From an uncultured Roseateles sp. (GTDB taxonomy: Bacteria > Pseudomonadota > Gammaproteobacteria > Burkholderiales > Burkholderiaceae): DNA of 11,676 nucleotides. This document shows positions 1 through 5,500 of the stretch, one piece after another. The notes under the pieces were generated by a model. The model was not told where the DNA came from. It did not search any database and worked only from the letters and a program-made list of their open reading frames with translations. The stretch spans positions 1-11,676 of the forward strand of contig CAMPJJ010000142.1 of NCBI GenBank assembly GCA_946886855.1, in the 5' to 3' direction. Position numbers and translations under genes: made by a program. How positions within the stretch are numbered: the stretch's first letter is position 1; every line of letters begins with the position of its first letter.

Positions 1-1315
1 TCGGCCACATCCACAGGAAGCGCGGCGAGTAGGCGCGGCCGCACATGCCGTAGTTCCCGGCGCCGAAGCTGCCGCCGATGATCACGGTGAACTTGGGCAC
101 CTGCGCGCAGGCAACGGCCGTCACCATCTTGGCGCCGGCGCGGGCGATGCCTTCGTTCTCGTACTTGCGGCCGACCATGAAGCCGGTGATGTTCTGCAGG
201 AACACCAGCGGGATCTTGCGCTGGCAGCACAGCTCGATGAAGTGGGCGCCCTTGTTGGCGCTCTCGGCGAAGAGGATGCCGTTGTTGGCGACGATGCCCA
301 CCGGCATGCCTTCGATGTGCGCGAAGCCGCAGACCAGCGTGTTGCCGTAGCGGGCCTTGAATTCATCGAAGGCGCTGGCGTCGACGATGCGGGCGATGAC
401 CTCGCGCACGTCGAAGGGCTTGCGCGTGTCGGTGGGGATCACGCCATGCAGCTCGGCGGGATCGTAGGCGGGCGGCTGGGGCGCCTGCGTCAGCAGCTCG
501 CCCCGCTTGCGCCAGTTCAGCCGCGCGACGGACTGCCGCGCGATCGCCAGCGCGTGGGTGTCGTTCTCGGCCAGGTGGTCGGCCACGCCGGACAGGCGCG
601 TGTGCACGTCGCCGCCGCCCAGGTCCTCGGCGCTGACGACCTCGCCGGTGGCGGCCTTCACCAGGGGCGGACCGCCCAGGAAGATCGTGCCCTGGTTCTT
701 GACGATGACGGTCTCGTCGCTCATCGCCGGCACGTAGGCGCCGCCGGCCGTGCAGGAGCCCATCACCACGGCGATCTGCGGGATGCCCTTGGCGGAGAGG
801 TTGGCCTGGTTGAAGAAGATGCGGCCGAAATGGTCGCGGTCCGGGAAGACCTCGTCCTGGTTGGGCAGGTTGGCGCCGCCGCTGTCCACGAGGTAGATGC
901 AGGGCAGGCGGTTCTGGTCGGCGATCTCCTGCGCGCGCAGGTGCTTCTTGACGGTGATCGGGTAGTAGGTGCCGCCCTTGACGGTCGCGTCGTTGCAGAC
1001 GATCACGCACTCGATGCCGGACACCCGGCCGATGCCCGCGATCACGCCGCCGCCCGGGGCGGCGTTGTCATACATGTCCAGGCCCGCCAGCGGGGCCAGC
1101 TCCAGGAAGGGCGTGCCCGGGTCCAGCAGCATCTCCACGCGGTCCCGCGGCAGCAGCTTGCCGCGCCCGACGTGCTTGGCGCGCGCGGCCTCGCCGCCGC
1201 CCTCGGCGATCTTCGCCAGCCGGGCGTTGAGGTCGTCGATCAGGCCGCGCATGGCGTCCGCGTTGGCCTTGAAGTCGGCCGAGCGGGCGTTGAGCTTGGT
1301 GGACAGCTGGGGCAT
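1..1315 (-). CDS. liuB: Methylcrotonyl-CoA carboxylase, carboxyltransferase (beta) subunit, 3'-truncated by window edge
   Basis: This is the beta subunit of the biotin-dependent enzyme that carboxylates 3-methylcrotonyl-CoA to 3-methylglutaconyl-CoA in leucine/isovalerate breakdown. It works in the cytoplasm with a biotin-carrying alpha subunit that is not in the window. The minus frame reads without a stop from ATG at 1315 to the window edge, giving 438 residues of the usual ~535. It begins [15 protein letters not shown]. Both crotonase-like halves are present: [19 protein letters not shown] (about 114-132), [13 protein letters not shown] (141-153), the oxyanion-hole stretch [16 protein letters not shown] (186-201), and in the second half NNGILFAES (344-352), [13 protein letters not shown] (371-383) and [20 protein letters not shown] (413-432). 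A GGAGA stretch about 11 nt upstream supports the start. The family is certain. Geranyl-CoA carboxylase (AtuC) is a close relative, but the leucine-pathway member is more likely beside a TetR regulator. The symbol follows Pseudomonas liu naming. Confidence 0.93.
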   Translation of the reverse strand, partial: MPQLSTKLNARSADFKANADAMRGLIDDLNARLAKIAEGGGEAARAKHVGRGKLLPRDRVEMLLDPGTPFLELAPLAGLDMYDNAAPGGGVIAGIGRVSGIECVIVCNDATVKGGTYYPITVKKHLRAQEIADQNRLPCIYLVDSGGANLPNQDEVFPDRDHFGRIFFNQANLSAKGIPQIAVVMGSCTAGGAYVPAMSDETVIVKNQGTIFLGGPPLVKAATGEVVSAEDLGGGDVHTRLSGVADHLAENDTHALAIARQSVARLNWRKRGELLTQAPQPPAYDPAELHGVIPTDTRKPFDVREVIARIVDASAFDEFKARYGNTLVCGFAHIEGMPVGIVANNGILFAESANKGAHFIELCCQRKIPLVFLQNITGFMVGRKYENEGIARAGAKMVTAVACAQVPKFTVIIGGSFGAGNYGMCGRAYSPRFLWMWP

Positions 1316-1357
1316 GGGTCTGGGTCTCCGGTCGGGGGACGGTCGTCGTCCGTCTTA

Positions 1358-1370
1358 TGAGCCGCGCTCA
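1358..1370. promoter_or_regulatory. Putative TetR-family operator, carboxylase-proximal copy
   Basis: TGAGC-CGC-GCTCA is a perfect 5-bp inverted repeat with a 3-bp spacer, 43 bp upstream of the carboxylase start. The identical half-sites occur again at 1493-1505, beside the divergent TetR gene. On the minus strand a weak -10-like CATAAG (plus 1354-1359) partly overlaps it, so binding here would be expected to block carboxylase transcription. Assignment to the adjacent regulator is inference from position and from the repeated motif. Confidence 0.6.
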
Positions 1371-1491
1371 ATTCGGTGCGGAAGCGCTGGCTGAAGGCGC
1401 GATTCCGGGATCGCCGGAGAGGCGCAAGGCGCGAAGCATAAGCCAGATGGCGAACGATTCCAAGCCGGACCATTGCCGCCAATGCCCCGAC

Positions 1492-1506
1492 TTGAGCCCG
1501 GCTCAA
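1492..1506. promoter_or_regulatory. Putative TetR-family operator, regulator-proximal copy
   Basis: TTGAGCC-C-GGCTCAA is a perfect 7-bp inverted repeat with one central base. It contains the same TGAGC-N3-GCTCA core as 1358-1370, and the two cores are 135 bp apart. It lies 23 bp before the preferred ATG of the TetR gene. Its TTGAGC could serve as a -35 element, with CAGAAT (1515-1520) 17 bp downstream as a weak -10, which would make the regulator autorepressing. The promoter reading is tentative; the repeat itself is plain. Confidence 0.6.
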
Positions 1507-1529
1507 TAAACCCGCAGAATGCGTTCCTC

Positions 1530-2318
1530 ATGAGCCCCGCACCGATGTCCCGGGAGGACACCCGCCTCGATCCGCCGTCCGCGGCCGCCCTGCCCGCGCA
1601 GCGCCGCTCGCCGGTGGGCGCGAAGGCCGAGCAGCGGGTGAAGGACATCCTGCGGGCGAGCCGGGCGGTGTTCGCCGAGCGCGGCTACGAGCGCGCGACG
1701 ACGACCGAGATCGCGCAGCGGCTGGGGATCTCCGAGGCGACGGTCTTCACCTACTTCCGCGGCAAGCGCGAGCTCTGCATGCGGGTGATCGGCGACTGGT
1801 ACGACGAGATCATCGAGGCGATCGAATCGGGCCTGCCGCGCGGGCGGCCGATCCGGGACCAGCTGGAGTTCGTCGTCCACACCCACCTGCGGCTGTTCCT
1901 GATCCAGGGCACGGGGCTGTGCGAGCTGGTGCTGTCGGAAGGCCGCAAGCGCGACGCGCCGGTGGCGCGGGGCGAGGGCCAGGACTTCGGTGCCGCCTTC
2001 GTCGATCTGCAGCGCCGCTACACCGCGCCGCTGATGGACCTGCTGGCGCGCGGCCAGGCGCAGGGCGAGGTCCGGCAGGACATCCCGTTGCGGCTGCTGC
2101 GCTCGCTGGTGTTCGGGCCGATGGAGCACATGCTGTGGGAGGTGATCATCGCCGGCCGGCAGATCCAGGTGGACGCGGCGGCGCGCGATCTGGTCGCGCT
2201 GCTGTGGCCGGCGCTGCAGGCGCCGGACCAGGAGCTCAAGGCGCTGCGCCGATTGAAGGCGCGCGTGGCGGAAGCGCTGGACGGCGACGGCATGGACGCC
2301 GCTGACGGCAAGTCCTGA
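1530..2318 (+). CDS. TetR-family transcriptional regulator, likely of the leucine/isovalerate catabolic genes
   Basis: This is a probable repressor of the divergently transcribed methylcrotonyl-CoA carboxylase gene. With ATG 1530 it is 262 residues, longer than the usual ~190-220. A variable, Pro/Arg-rich N-terminal segment (about 1-33) precedes a standard TetR DNA-binding domain (about 34-82). That domain has helix 1 RVKDILRASRAVFAERGYE and the helix-turn-helix TTTEIAQRLGISEATVFTYF, followed by GKREL. The remaining C-terminal part is the all-helical ligand-binding/dimer region and is not diagnostic of the ligand. The frame is open further upstream (TTG 1473, ATG 1482), but those starts would put the operator palindrome inside the gene, and none of the starts has a good ribosome-binding site. 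ATG 1545 is equally possible. In betaproteobacteria a TetR-type regulator named LiuQ has been proposed for leu/ile catabolic genes; this gene's position fits that role, but orthology is unproven. Confidence 0.85.
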   Translation: MSPAPMSREDTRLDPPSAAALPAQRRSPVGAKAEQRVKDILRASRAVFAERGYERATTTEIAQRLGISEATVFTYFRGKRELCMRVIGDWYDEIIEAIESGLPRGRPIRDQLEFVVHTHLRLFLIQGTGLCELVLSEGRKRDAPVARGEGQDFGAAFVDLQRRYTAPLMDLLARGQAQGEVRQDIPLRLLRSLVFGPMEHMLWEVIIAGRQIQVDAAARDLVALLWPALQAPDQELKALRRLKARVAEALDGDGMDAADGKS

Positions 2319-2399
2319 CCCTCAGCGCATCGCGCTACGGCGCGCAAGACCTGGGAAGGTCAAAAGATCAGCAGTTGAGGTCATGGCTCGACGACCCCT

Positions 2400-2435
2400 G
2401 TTCGGGAACGATGACGGCTCCGACTTTCGAGTCAT
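2400..2435. promoter_or_regulatory. Inverted repeats upstream of the toxin-antitoxin operon (possible operator)
   Basis: In the 135-bp gap before the antitoxin there is a GTTC-GG-GAAC palindrome (2400-2409), then ATGAC (2411-2415) matched by GTCAT (2431-2435), with GACT-TTCG-AGTC (2422-2433) nested within. Toxin-antitoxin operons are commonly autoregulated through such sites just upstream. I could not identify convincing -10/-35 boxes here, and the arms are short, so this is a weak call. Confidence 0.25.
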
Positions 2436-2453
2436 TCCCTGGAGACCGACAAC

Positions 2454-2726
2454 GTGAACCACGACATCGATCCCACAGCTCAAGAGCTGCTGGGCACCGG
2501 CCATGCGCCGATGCAGATCCCTCCACCCTCCGCCCCCGGCCAATACGCGCCGCGCATCAGCGAGGACAACTTTGATCAGGACGCCTGGGACGAGTGGTAC
2601 CGGGAGCAGATTCGCCTGTCGATCGAGGACCCGCGACCCAGCATCCCTCATGAAGACGTCCTCGACTGGATGGAACGCAAGCTTCAATCGATAAGGAGCC
2701 GCCATGCTCAATCCTGCAACGCTTGA
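2454..2726 (+). CDS. Type II antitoxin partner of the downstream RelE/ParE-family toxin
   Basis: This is a 90-residue acidic protein expected to bind and neutralise the toxin encoded immediately downstream. It starts at GTG 2454, supported by GGAGA at 2441-2445 with suitable spacing. Residues 1-40 are Pro/Gln-rich (QIPPPSAPGQ at 21-30) and look disordered. The C-terminal part, about 44-80, reads AWDEWYREQIRLSIEDPRPSIPHEDVLDWMERKL. This resembles the toxin-wrapping tail of antitoxins paired with ParE-like toxins, which often carry a DPRP-IPH-(D/E)V motif. No ribbon-helix-helix, Phd/YefM or helix-turn-helix segment is visible, so it is unclear how it would autoregulate. The last eight or so residues overlap the toxin start by 23 bp in another frame, indicating translational coupling. 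Base composition is visibly less GC-rich than its neighbours, consistent with horizontal acquisition. Function is inferred from the tail motif and the operon partner. Confidence 0.72.
   Translation: MNHDIDPTAQELLGTGHAPMQIPPPSAPGQYAPRISEDNFDQDAWDEWYREQIRLSIEDPRPSIPHEDVLDWMERKLQSIRSRHAQSCNA
2693..2698 (+). promoter_or_regulatory. Strong ribosome-binding site of the toxin gene
   Basis: AAGGAG ends 5 nt before ATG 2704 and lies inside the antitoxin coding region. It fixes the toxin start and shows that the toxin has its own efficient initiation site as well as overlap coupling. Confidence 0.75.
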
Positions 2727-3018
2727 ATGGCGCCCCCGAGCCCTGCTTCGCTTCGACCTCCTGATCGACGGGATCGGTCAGCACAACGCAATGGCCGCAG
2801 ACGACTTTGCTCGGCTGGTCACCAAGAAGATTGGCCTGGCCTCGCGGTTCCCGATGCTGTACCGAGCCTCCTCTCGTGTGAGCGGTACACGAGAGATCGT
2901 GGTGACGCCCAACTACTTCGTGCCGTATCGAGTCACCTCCGAAGCGATCGAGGTGCTGGATATCGTCCATACGCGACAGAACTGGCCGGACCCCTCAGCC
3001 TCTGCACTGGCAAGCTGA
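2704..3018 (+). CDS. RelE/ParE-superfamily toxin
   Basis: This is a 104-residue toxin of the RelE/ParE fold, acting in the cytoplasm. ParE members inhibit DNA gyrase and RelE members cut mRNA on the ribosome. The pattern here is closer to the ParE-like branch. Residues about 7-30 (LEWRPRALLRFDLLIDGIGQHN) match the first-helix region where relatives have A-x-x-D-L-x-x-I-x-x-Y-I. They are followed by AADDFARLVTKKIGLASRFPMLYR (31-54), RVSGTREIVVTPNYFVPYRV (58-77) and IEVLDIVHTRQNWP (82-95). This matches the family hallmark of a G-x-R-E-(L/I)-V-V stretch, a PNY-(hydrophobic)-V-x-YRV strand, and a terminal (V/L)LxxxHxRQxWP motif. All expected parts are present, so it is probably intact. It is co-transcribed with the antitoxin gene and ends 8 bp before a strong terminator palindrome. 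The actual cellular target cannot be told from sequence. Confidence 0.9.
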   Translation: MLNPATLEWRPRALLRFDLLIDGIGQHNAMAADDFARLVTKKIGLASRFPMLYRASSRVSGTREIVVTPNYFVPYRVTSEAIEVLDIVHTRQNWPDPSASALAS

Positions 3019-3026
3019 TTCCCAGC

Positions 3027-3056
3027 GAAAGGGCGACCGCATGCGGTCGCCCTTTC
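3027..3056. terminator. Bidirectional intrinsic terminator (perfect 30-bp palindrome)
   Basis: Positions 3027-3056 form a gap-free palindrome centred at 3041/3042, with inner arm GGGCGACCGC and outer GAAA/TTTC. It sits 8 bp after the toxin stop and 21 bp after the end of the converging MFS gene (3078). The stem ends in CCCTTTC on both strands, giving a short T-run in either direction, so it probably terminates both transcripts. The T-run is weak (three Ts), while the stem is very stable. Confidence 0.75.
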
Positions 3057-3077
3057 TCATTGGGGCCGTCGCTGAAG

Positions 3078-4289
3078 TCAGCGAGCCCGCCGTTCGATGA
3101 CGACGCTGAGCACAGCAAGGCCGAGCCCGACCACGGCAAGCCCTGCCCCCGCCACCGGCAGCGTGCGCAGCGACGCCCCGTGCGTCAGCATCCACCCGCC
3201 CAGCCACGCGCCGCCCGCGTTGCCCAGGTTGAACGCCGCGATGTTGAGCGTCGACACCAGCGCCGGCGCGTCGGGCGCCTGCTGCATCATCCGCATCTGC
3301 AGTCCGGGCACCGTCGCGAAGGCGGCCATGCCCCAGACGAAGACGGTCACGATCGTCGGCCATTGCCAGTCGAGCACCACCGCCAGCAGCGCCTGCACGA
3401 TCGCCAGCGCGACCAGCACGCCCATCAGCGACGGCATCAGCTGCCAGTCCGCGAGCTTGCCGCCCACCGTGTTGCCGATCGTCAGGCCCAGGCCGAACAG
3501 GAACAGCACGCCCGTGATCCAGCCCGTCGACAGGCCGGTGACTTCCGCCAGCATCGGCGCGATGAAGGTGAACGCGGTGAAGATGCCGCCGAAGCCGACC
3601 GCCGTCAGCGCCAGCGCGATCAGCACCTGCGGGCGCTTGAGCACCGACCAGTCGTTGCCCGCCTGCGCGGCGGTGTCGGCATCCCTCGTCTTCGGCAGCA
3701 GCGCGACCAGCGCGATCGCCGCGACGATGCCCAGGCCGGCCACCGCGCCGAAGCTCGCGCGCCAGCCCCATGCCTGACCGATCAGGTTGCCCAAAGGCAC
3801 GCCCAGCACGTTGGCCAGCGTGAGGCCGGTGAACATCAGCGCGATGGCGCCGGCCTTGCGGTCGGGCGCGACCAGCTCGCTCGCCAGCACGGCGCCGATG
3901 CCGAAGAAGGATCCGTGCGCCAGGGCCGCGACGATGCGGCCTGCCATCACCGTCCAATAGCCGCCGCCGATCGCAGACAGCAGGTTGCCCGCGATGAACA
4001 GCGCGATCAGCACCAGCAGCGCCCGCTTGCGCGGCCAGCCCGCGCTGAGCGCCGCCAGCGGCGGCGCACCCAGCGCCACGCCGAGTGCATAACCCGTCAC
4101 CAGCAGACCCGCGCGTGGCAGGCTCACCGCCAGGTCCTGCGCCATCGCCGGCAGCAGACCCATGATCACGAACTCGGTCGTGCCGATGGCAAAGGCCGCC
4201 AGCGCCAGGGCCAGGATCGGCAAGGGGAAGGCGCGCGCGCCAGGCCGTTGGGCGCCGGCTTCGTCCAGGGTGGAAGAGAGGGAGGTCAC
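3078..4289 (-). CDS. MFS transporter, DHA1-type (AraJ/YdhP-like) exporter
   Basis: This is a 403-residue inner-membrane major-facilitator permease, probably a proton-driven exporter of a small molecule (drug or sugar-like); the substrate is unknown. Twelve hydrophobic segments are evident. The first, FPLPILALALAAFAIGTTEFVIMGLLPAMA, carries the G-T-x-E-F motif typical of the AraJ/YdhP group. It is followed by VSLPRAGLLVTGYALGVALGAPPLAALSAGWPRKRALL (helix 2, loop and motif-A-like region) and by GRIVAALAHGSFFGIGAVLASELVAPDRKAGAIALMFTGLTLANVLGVPLG (helices 4-5). I chose GTG at 4289 because GGAG lies 6 nt upstream and it gives the normal family length. The frame stays open to 4598, but that extension runs through the intergenic region and the LysR gene. 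The gene diverges from a LysR regulator with a shared operator at 4369-4391, so its expression is probably controlled by that protein. Confidence 0.9.
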   Translation of the reverse strand: MTSLSSTLDEAGAQRPGARAFPLPILALALAAFAIGTTEFVIMGLLPAMAQDLAVSLPRAGLLVTGYALGVALGAPPLAALSAGWPRKRALLVLIALFIAGNLLSAIGGGYWTVMAGRIVAALAHGSFFGIGAVLASELVAPDRKAGAIALMFTGLTLANVLGVPLGNLIGQAWGWRASFGAVAGLGIVAAIALVALLPKTRDADTAAQAGNDWSVLKRPQVLIALALTAVGFGGIFTAFTFIAPMLAEVTGLSTGWITGVLFLFGLGLTIGNTVGGKLADWQLMPSLMGVLVALAIVQALLAVVLDWQWPTIVTVFVWGMAAFATVPGLQMRMMQQAPDAPALVSTLNIAAFNLGNAGGAWLGGWMLTHGASLRTLPVAGAGLAVVGLGLAVLSVVIERRAR

Positions 4290-4341
4290 GGAAGACTCCA
4301 GCGTTGATTCAATGGTCCGCACTGTGATCTGTCGCTCCCCG

Positions 4342-4355
4342 GATGGGAATCCATC
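4342..4355. promoter_or_regulatory. Secondary inverted repeat in the MFS/LysR intergenic region
   Basis: GATGG-GAAT-CCATC is a 5-bp inverted repeat lying between the main LysR-type palindrome and the MFS gene. LysR-type proteins usually contact two adjacent sites (recognition and activation). This one is a candidate for the second, although its half-sites match the first only loosely. Confidence 0.3.
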
Positions 4356-4368
4356 AGAAGGGATAAGC

Positions 4369-4391
4369 ATCTGTTCCAGAATGGAATAGAT
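4369..4391. promoter_or_regulatory. LysR-type operator (T-N11-A palindrome) between divergent MFS and LysR genes
   Basis: The core TTCCA-GAA-TGGAA (4374-4386) is a perfect 5-bp inverted repeat that exactly fits the T-N11-A rule for LysR-type regulators. After one mismatched pair, outer arms ATCT (4369-4372) and AGAT (4388-4391) extend it, so nine of ten positions per arm are symmetrical about 4380. It is 38 bp before the LysR start and 79 bp before the MFS start, the usual place for a site that both represses the regulator and controls the target. Confidence 0.7.
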
Positions 4392-4428
4392 GGCGCCCGC
4401 ATGGAGCGATCGCCGACGGAGATCCGGA

Positions 4429-5403
4429 ATGAATGAACTCGATGACATGCGCCTGTTCGTGCGCGCCGTCGCGGCGGGCAGCCTGTCCGCCGCGGGACGC
4501 GAGCTCGGCGTCTCGCCGGCCGTCGGCAGCAAACGGCTGGCGCGGCTGGAGGCGCGGCTCGGCGTGCGGCTGCTGCAGCGCAGCTCGCGTCGCCTCACGC
4601 TGACCGACGAGGGCGCGATCTACCTCGAGCGCTGCCAGACCATCCTCGCCGACATCGATGACGCCGAGGCCGAACTCACGCAAGGCCGGCAGCAGGCGCG
4701 CGGGCTGCTGCGCGTCACCTCGACCGTCGCGCTGGGCCGCCGCTGCGTCGGCCCGCTCGCGGCGGAGTTCATGCGCGAGCACCCCGACGTCACCGTCCAG
4801 GTCTCGCTGTCCGACGCGCTGGTCGACCTGATCGAGGAAGGCTTCGACTGCGCCGTGCGCATCGGCGGACCGGCGGACTCGCGGCTGGTCGCGCGCCGGC
4901 TCGGGCCCAACCGGCGCGTGCTCTGCGCAACGCCGGACTACCTGCGCCGCCGCGGCACGCCGCGCGCGCTCGAGGACCTCGCCGGCCACGACTGCATCCT
5001 CCAGGAGCGCATCGCCACGCGCCAGTCGGACTGGCGGTTCATGCCCGCGGACGCGTCGGTGTCGCCCTCGCCGCGCACGGTCACCGTGCAGGGCCGGCTC
5101 GTCACCGACAACGGCGAGCAGGCGCACGACTGGGCCCTGGCCGGTCTCGGCCTGGTGCGGCGCGCGGTGTGGGACGTGGTCGACGAACTCGACGACGGCC
5201 GCCTCGTCGAGGTCCTGCCCGAATGGGCCGGCGAGCTCGGCCCGCTGCAGCTCGTGTTCCCCTCGCGCCGCCTGCTGCCGGCCCGCACGCGGCTGTTCAT
5301 CGACGCGCTGGCCGCGCGCTTCGCGCATTCCAAGGATCAGGCCCGCGTGCGTGCGCCCTCGCCCTCGCCCTCGCCCTCGCCTGCCAGGAAGAAGCGCCGC
5401 TGA
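4429..5403 (+). CDS. LysR-family transcriptional regulator of the divergent MFS gene
   Basis: This is a 324-residue LysR-type regulator. The winged helix-turn-helix spans about residues 1-62 (MNELDDMRLFVRAVAAGSLS, AAGRELGVSPAVGSKRLARLEARLGVRLLQRSSRRLTLTDEG). A linker helix follows, then a periplasmic-binding-protein-like effector domain at about 92-300 (LLRVTSTVALGRRCVGPLAAEF, DCAVRIGG, VTDNGEQAHDWALAGLGL). ATG 4429 is preferred over ATG 4390, because GGAG (4418-4421) sits 7 nt upstream and the protein then begins in the normal family manner. ATG 4390 lies within the operator palindrome. The C-terminus is odd: after the domain ends near residue 303 there is a tail APSPSPSPSPARKKRR, with Ser-Pro repeats and a basic end, encoded by a hexanucleotide repeat and not typical of the family. 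It probably controls the divergent MFS gene and itself; the effector is unknown. Confidence 0.92.
   Translation: MNELDDMRLFVRAVAAGSLSAAGRELGVSPAVGSKRLARLEARLGVRLLQRSSRRLTLTDEGAIYLERCQTILADIDDAEAELTQGRQQARGLLRVTSTVALGRRCVGPLAAEFMREHPDVTVQVSLSDALVDLIEEGFDCAVRIGGPADSRLVARRLGPNRRVLCATPDYLRRRGTPRALEDLAGHDCILQERIATRQSDWRFMPADASVSPSPRTVTVQGRLVTDNGEQAHDWALAGLGLVRRAVWDVVDELDDGRLVEVLPEWAGELGPLQLVFPSRRLLPARTRLFIDALAARFAHSKDQARVRAPSPSPSPSPARKKRR
5355..5378 (+). repeat. Hexanucleotide tandem repeat (GCCCTC x4) in the LysR gene tail
   Basis: There are four exact head-to-tail copies of GCCCTC followed by a partial GCC, lying in frame and coding for the alternating Ser-Pro tail. Since the unit is 6 bp, gain or loss of a copy would change tail length without shifting the frame. 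Confidence 0.85.
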
Positions 5404-5426
5404 TTCATCAATGCAACGCGCGGACG

Positions 5427-5450
5427 AAAAAAAGGGACCTTGCGGTCCCT
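5427..5450 (-). terminator. Intrinsic terminator of the downstream TonB-dependent receptor gene
   Basis: Read on the minus strand, AGGGACC-GCAA-GGTCCCT forms a hairpin (plus 5433-5450), followed at once by a run of seven Ts (plus 5433 down to 5427). It lies about 50 bp past the receptor stop codon. On the plus strand no T-run follows the stem, so it is not an obvious terminator for the converging LysR gene. Confidence 0.85.
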
Positions 5451-5500
5451 CTCGGTGTGGCGTTCGGTGGGAGGCTCGAGCCGGCCGGAGCCGGCGGCCA

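Noticed and set aside
242..1360. A 372-codon open frame on the plus strand, antisense to the carboxylase
   Set aside because: Low-complexity Gly/Ala/Val/Arg composition, no recognisable motifs, and the opposite strand is clearly methylcrotonyl-CoA carboxylase.
1399..1414. GCGAT-TCCGGG-ATCGC inverted repeat between the two TGAGC operators
   Set aside because: Short GC-rich arms of a kind expected by chance at this base composition. It is unlike the duplicated TGAGC dyad and not placed at a promoter.
2727..4307. A 526-codon plus-strand frame overlapping the toxin and opposite the MFS gene
   Set aside because: It is Arg/Gln/His-rich, crosses the terminator palindrome, and conflicts with two well-supported genes.
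4290..4598. N-terminal extension of the MFS gene to an upstream ATG at 4598
   Set aside because: It would run across the operator and into the LysR gene, has no membrane-protein character, and GTG 4289 has a good ribosome-binding site and gives normal length.
5355..5378. Possible CRISPR or larger satellite from the GCCCTC repeats
   Set aside because: Only four 6-bp units with no spacers, entirely explained as a coding Ser-Pro repeat.
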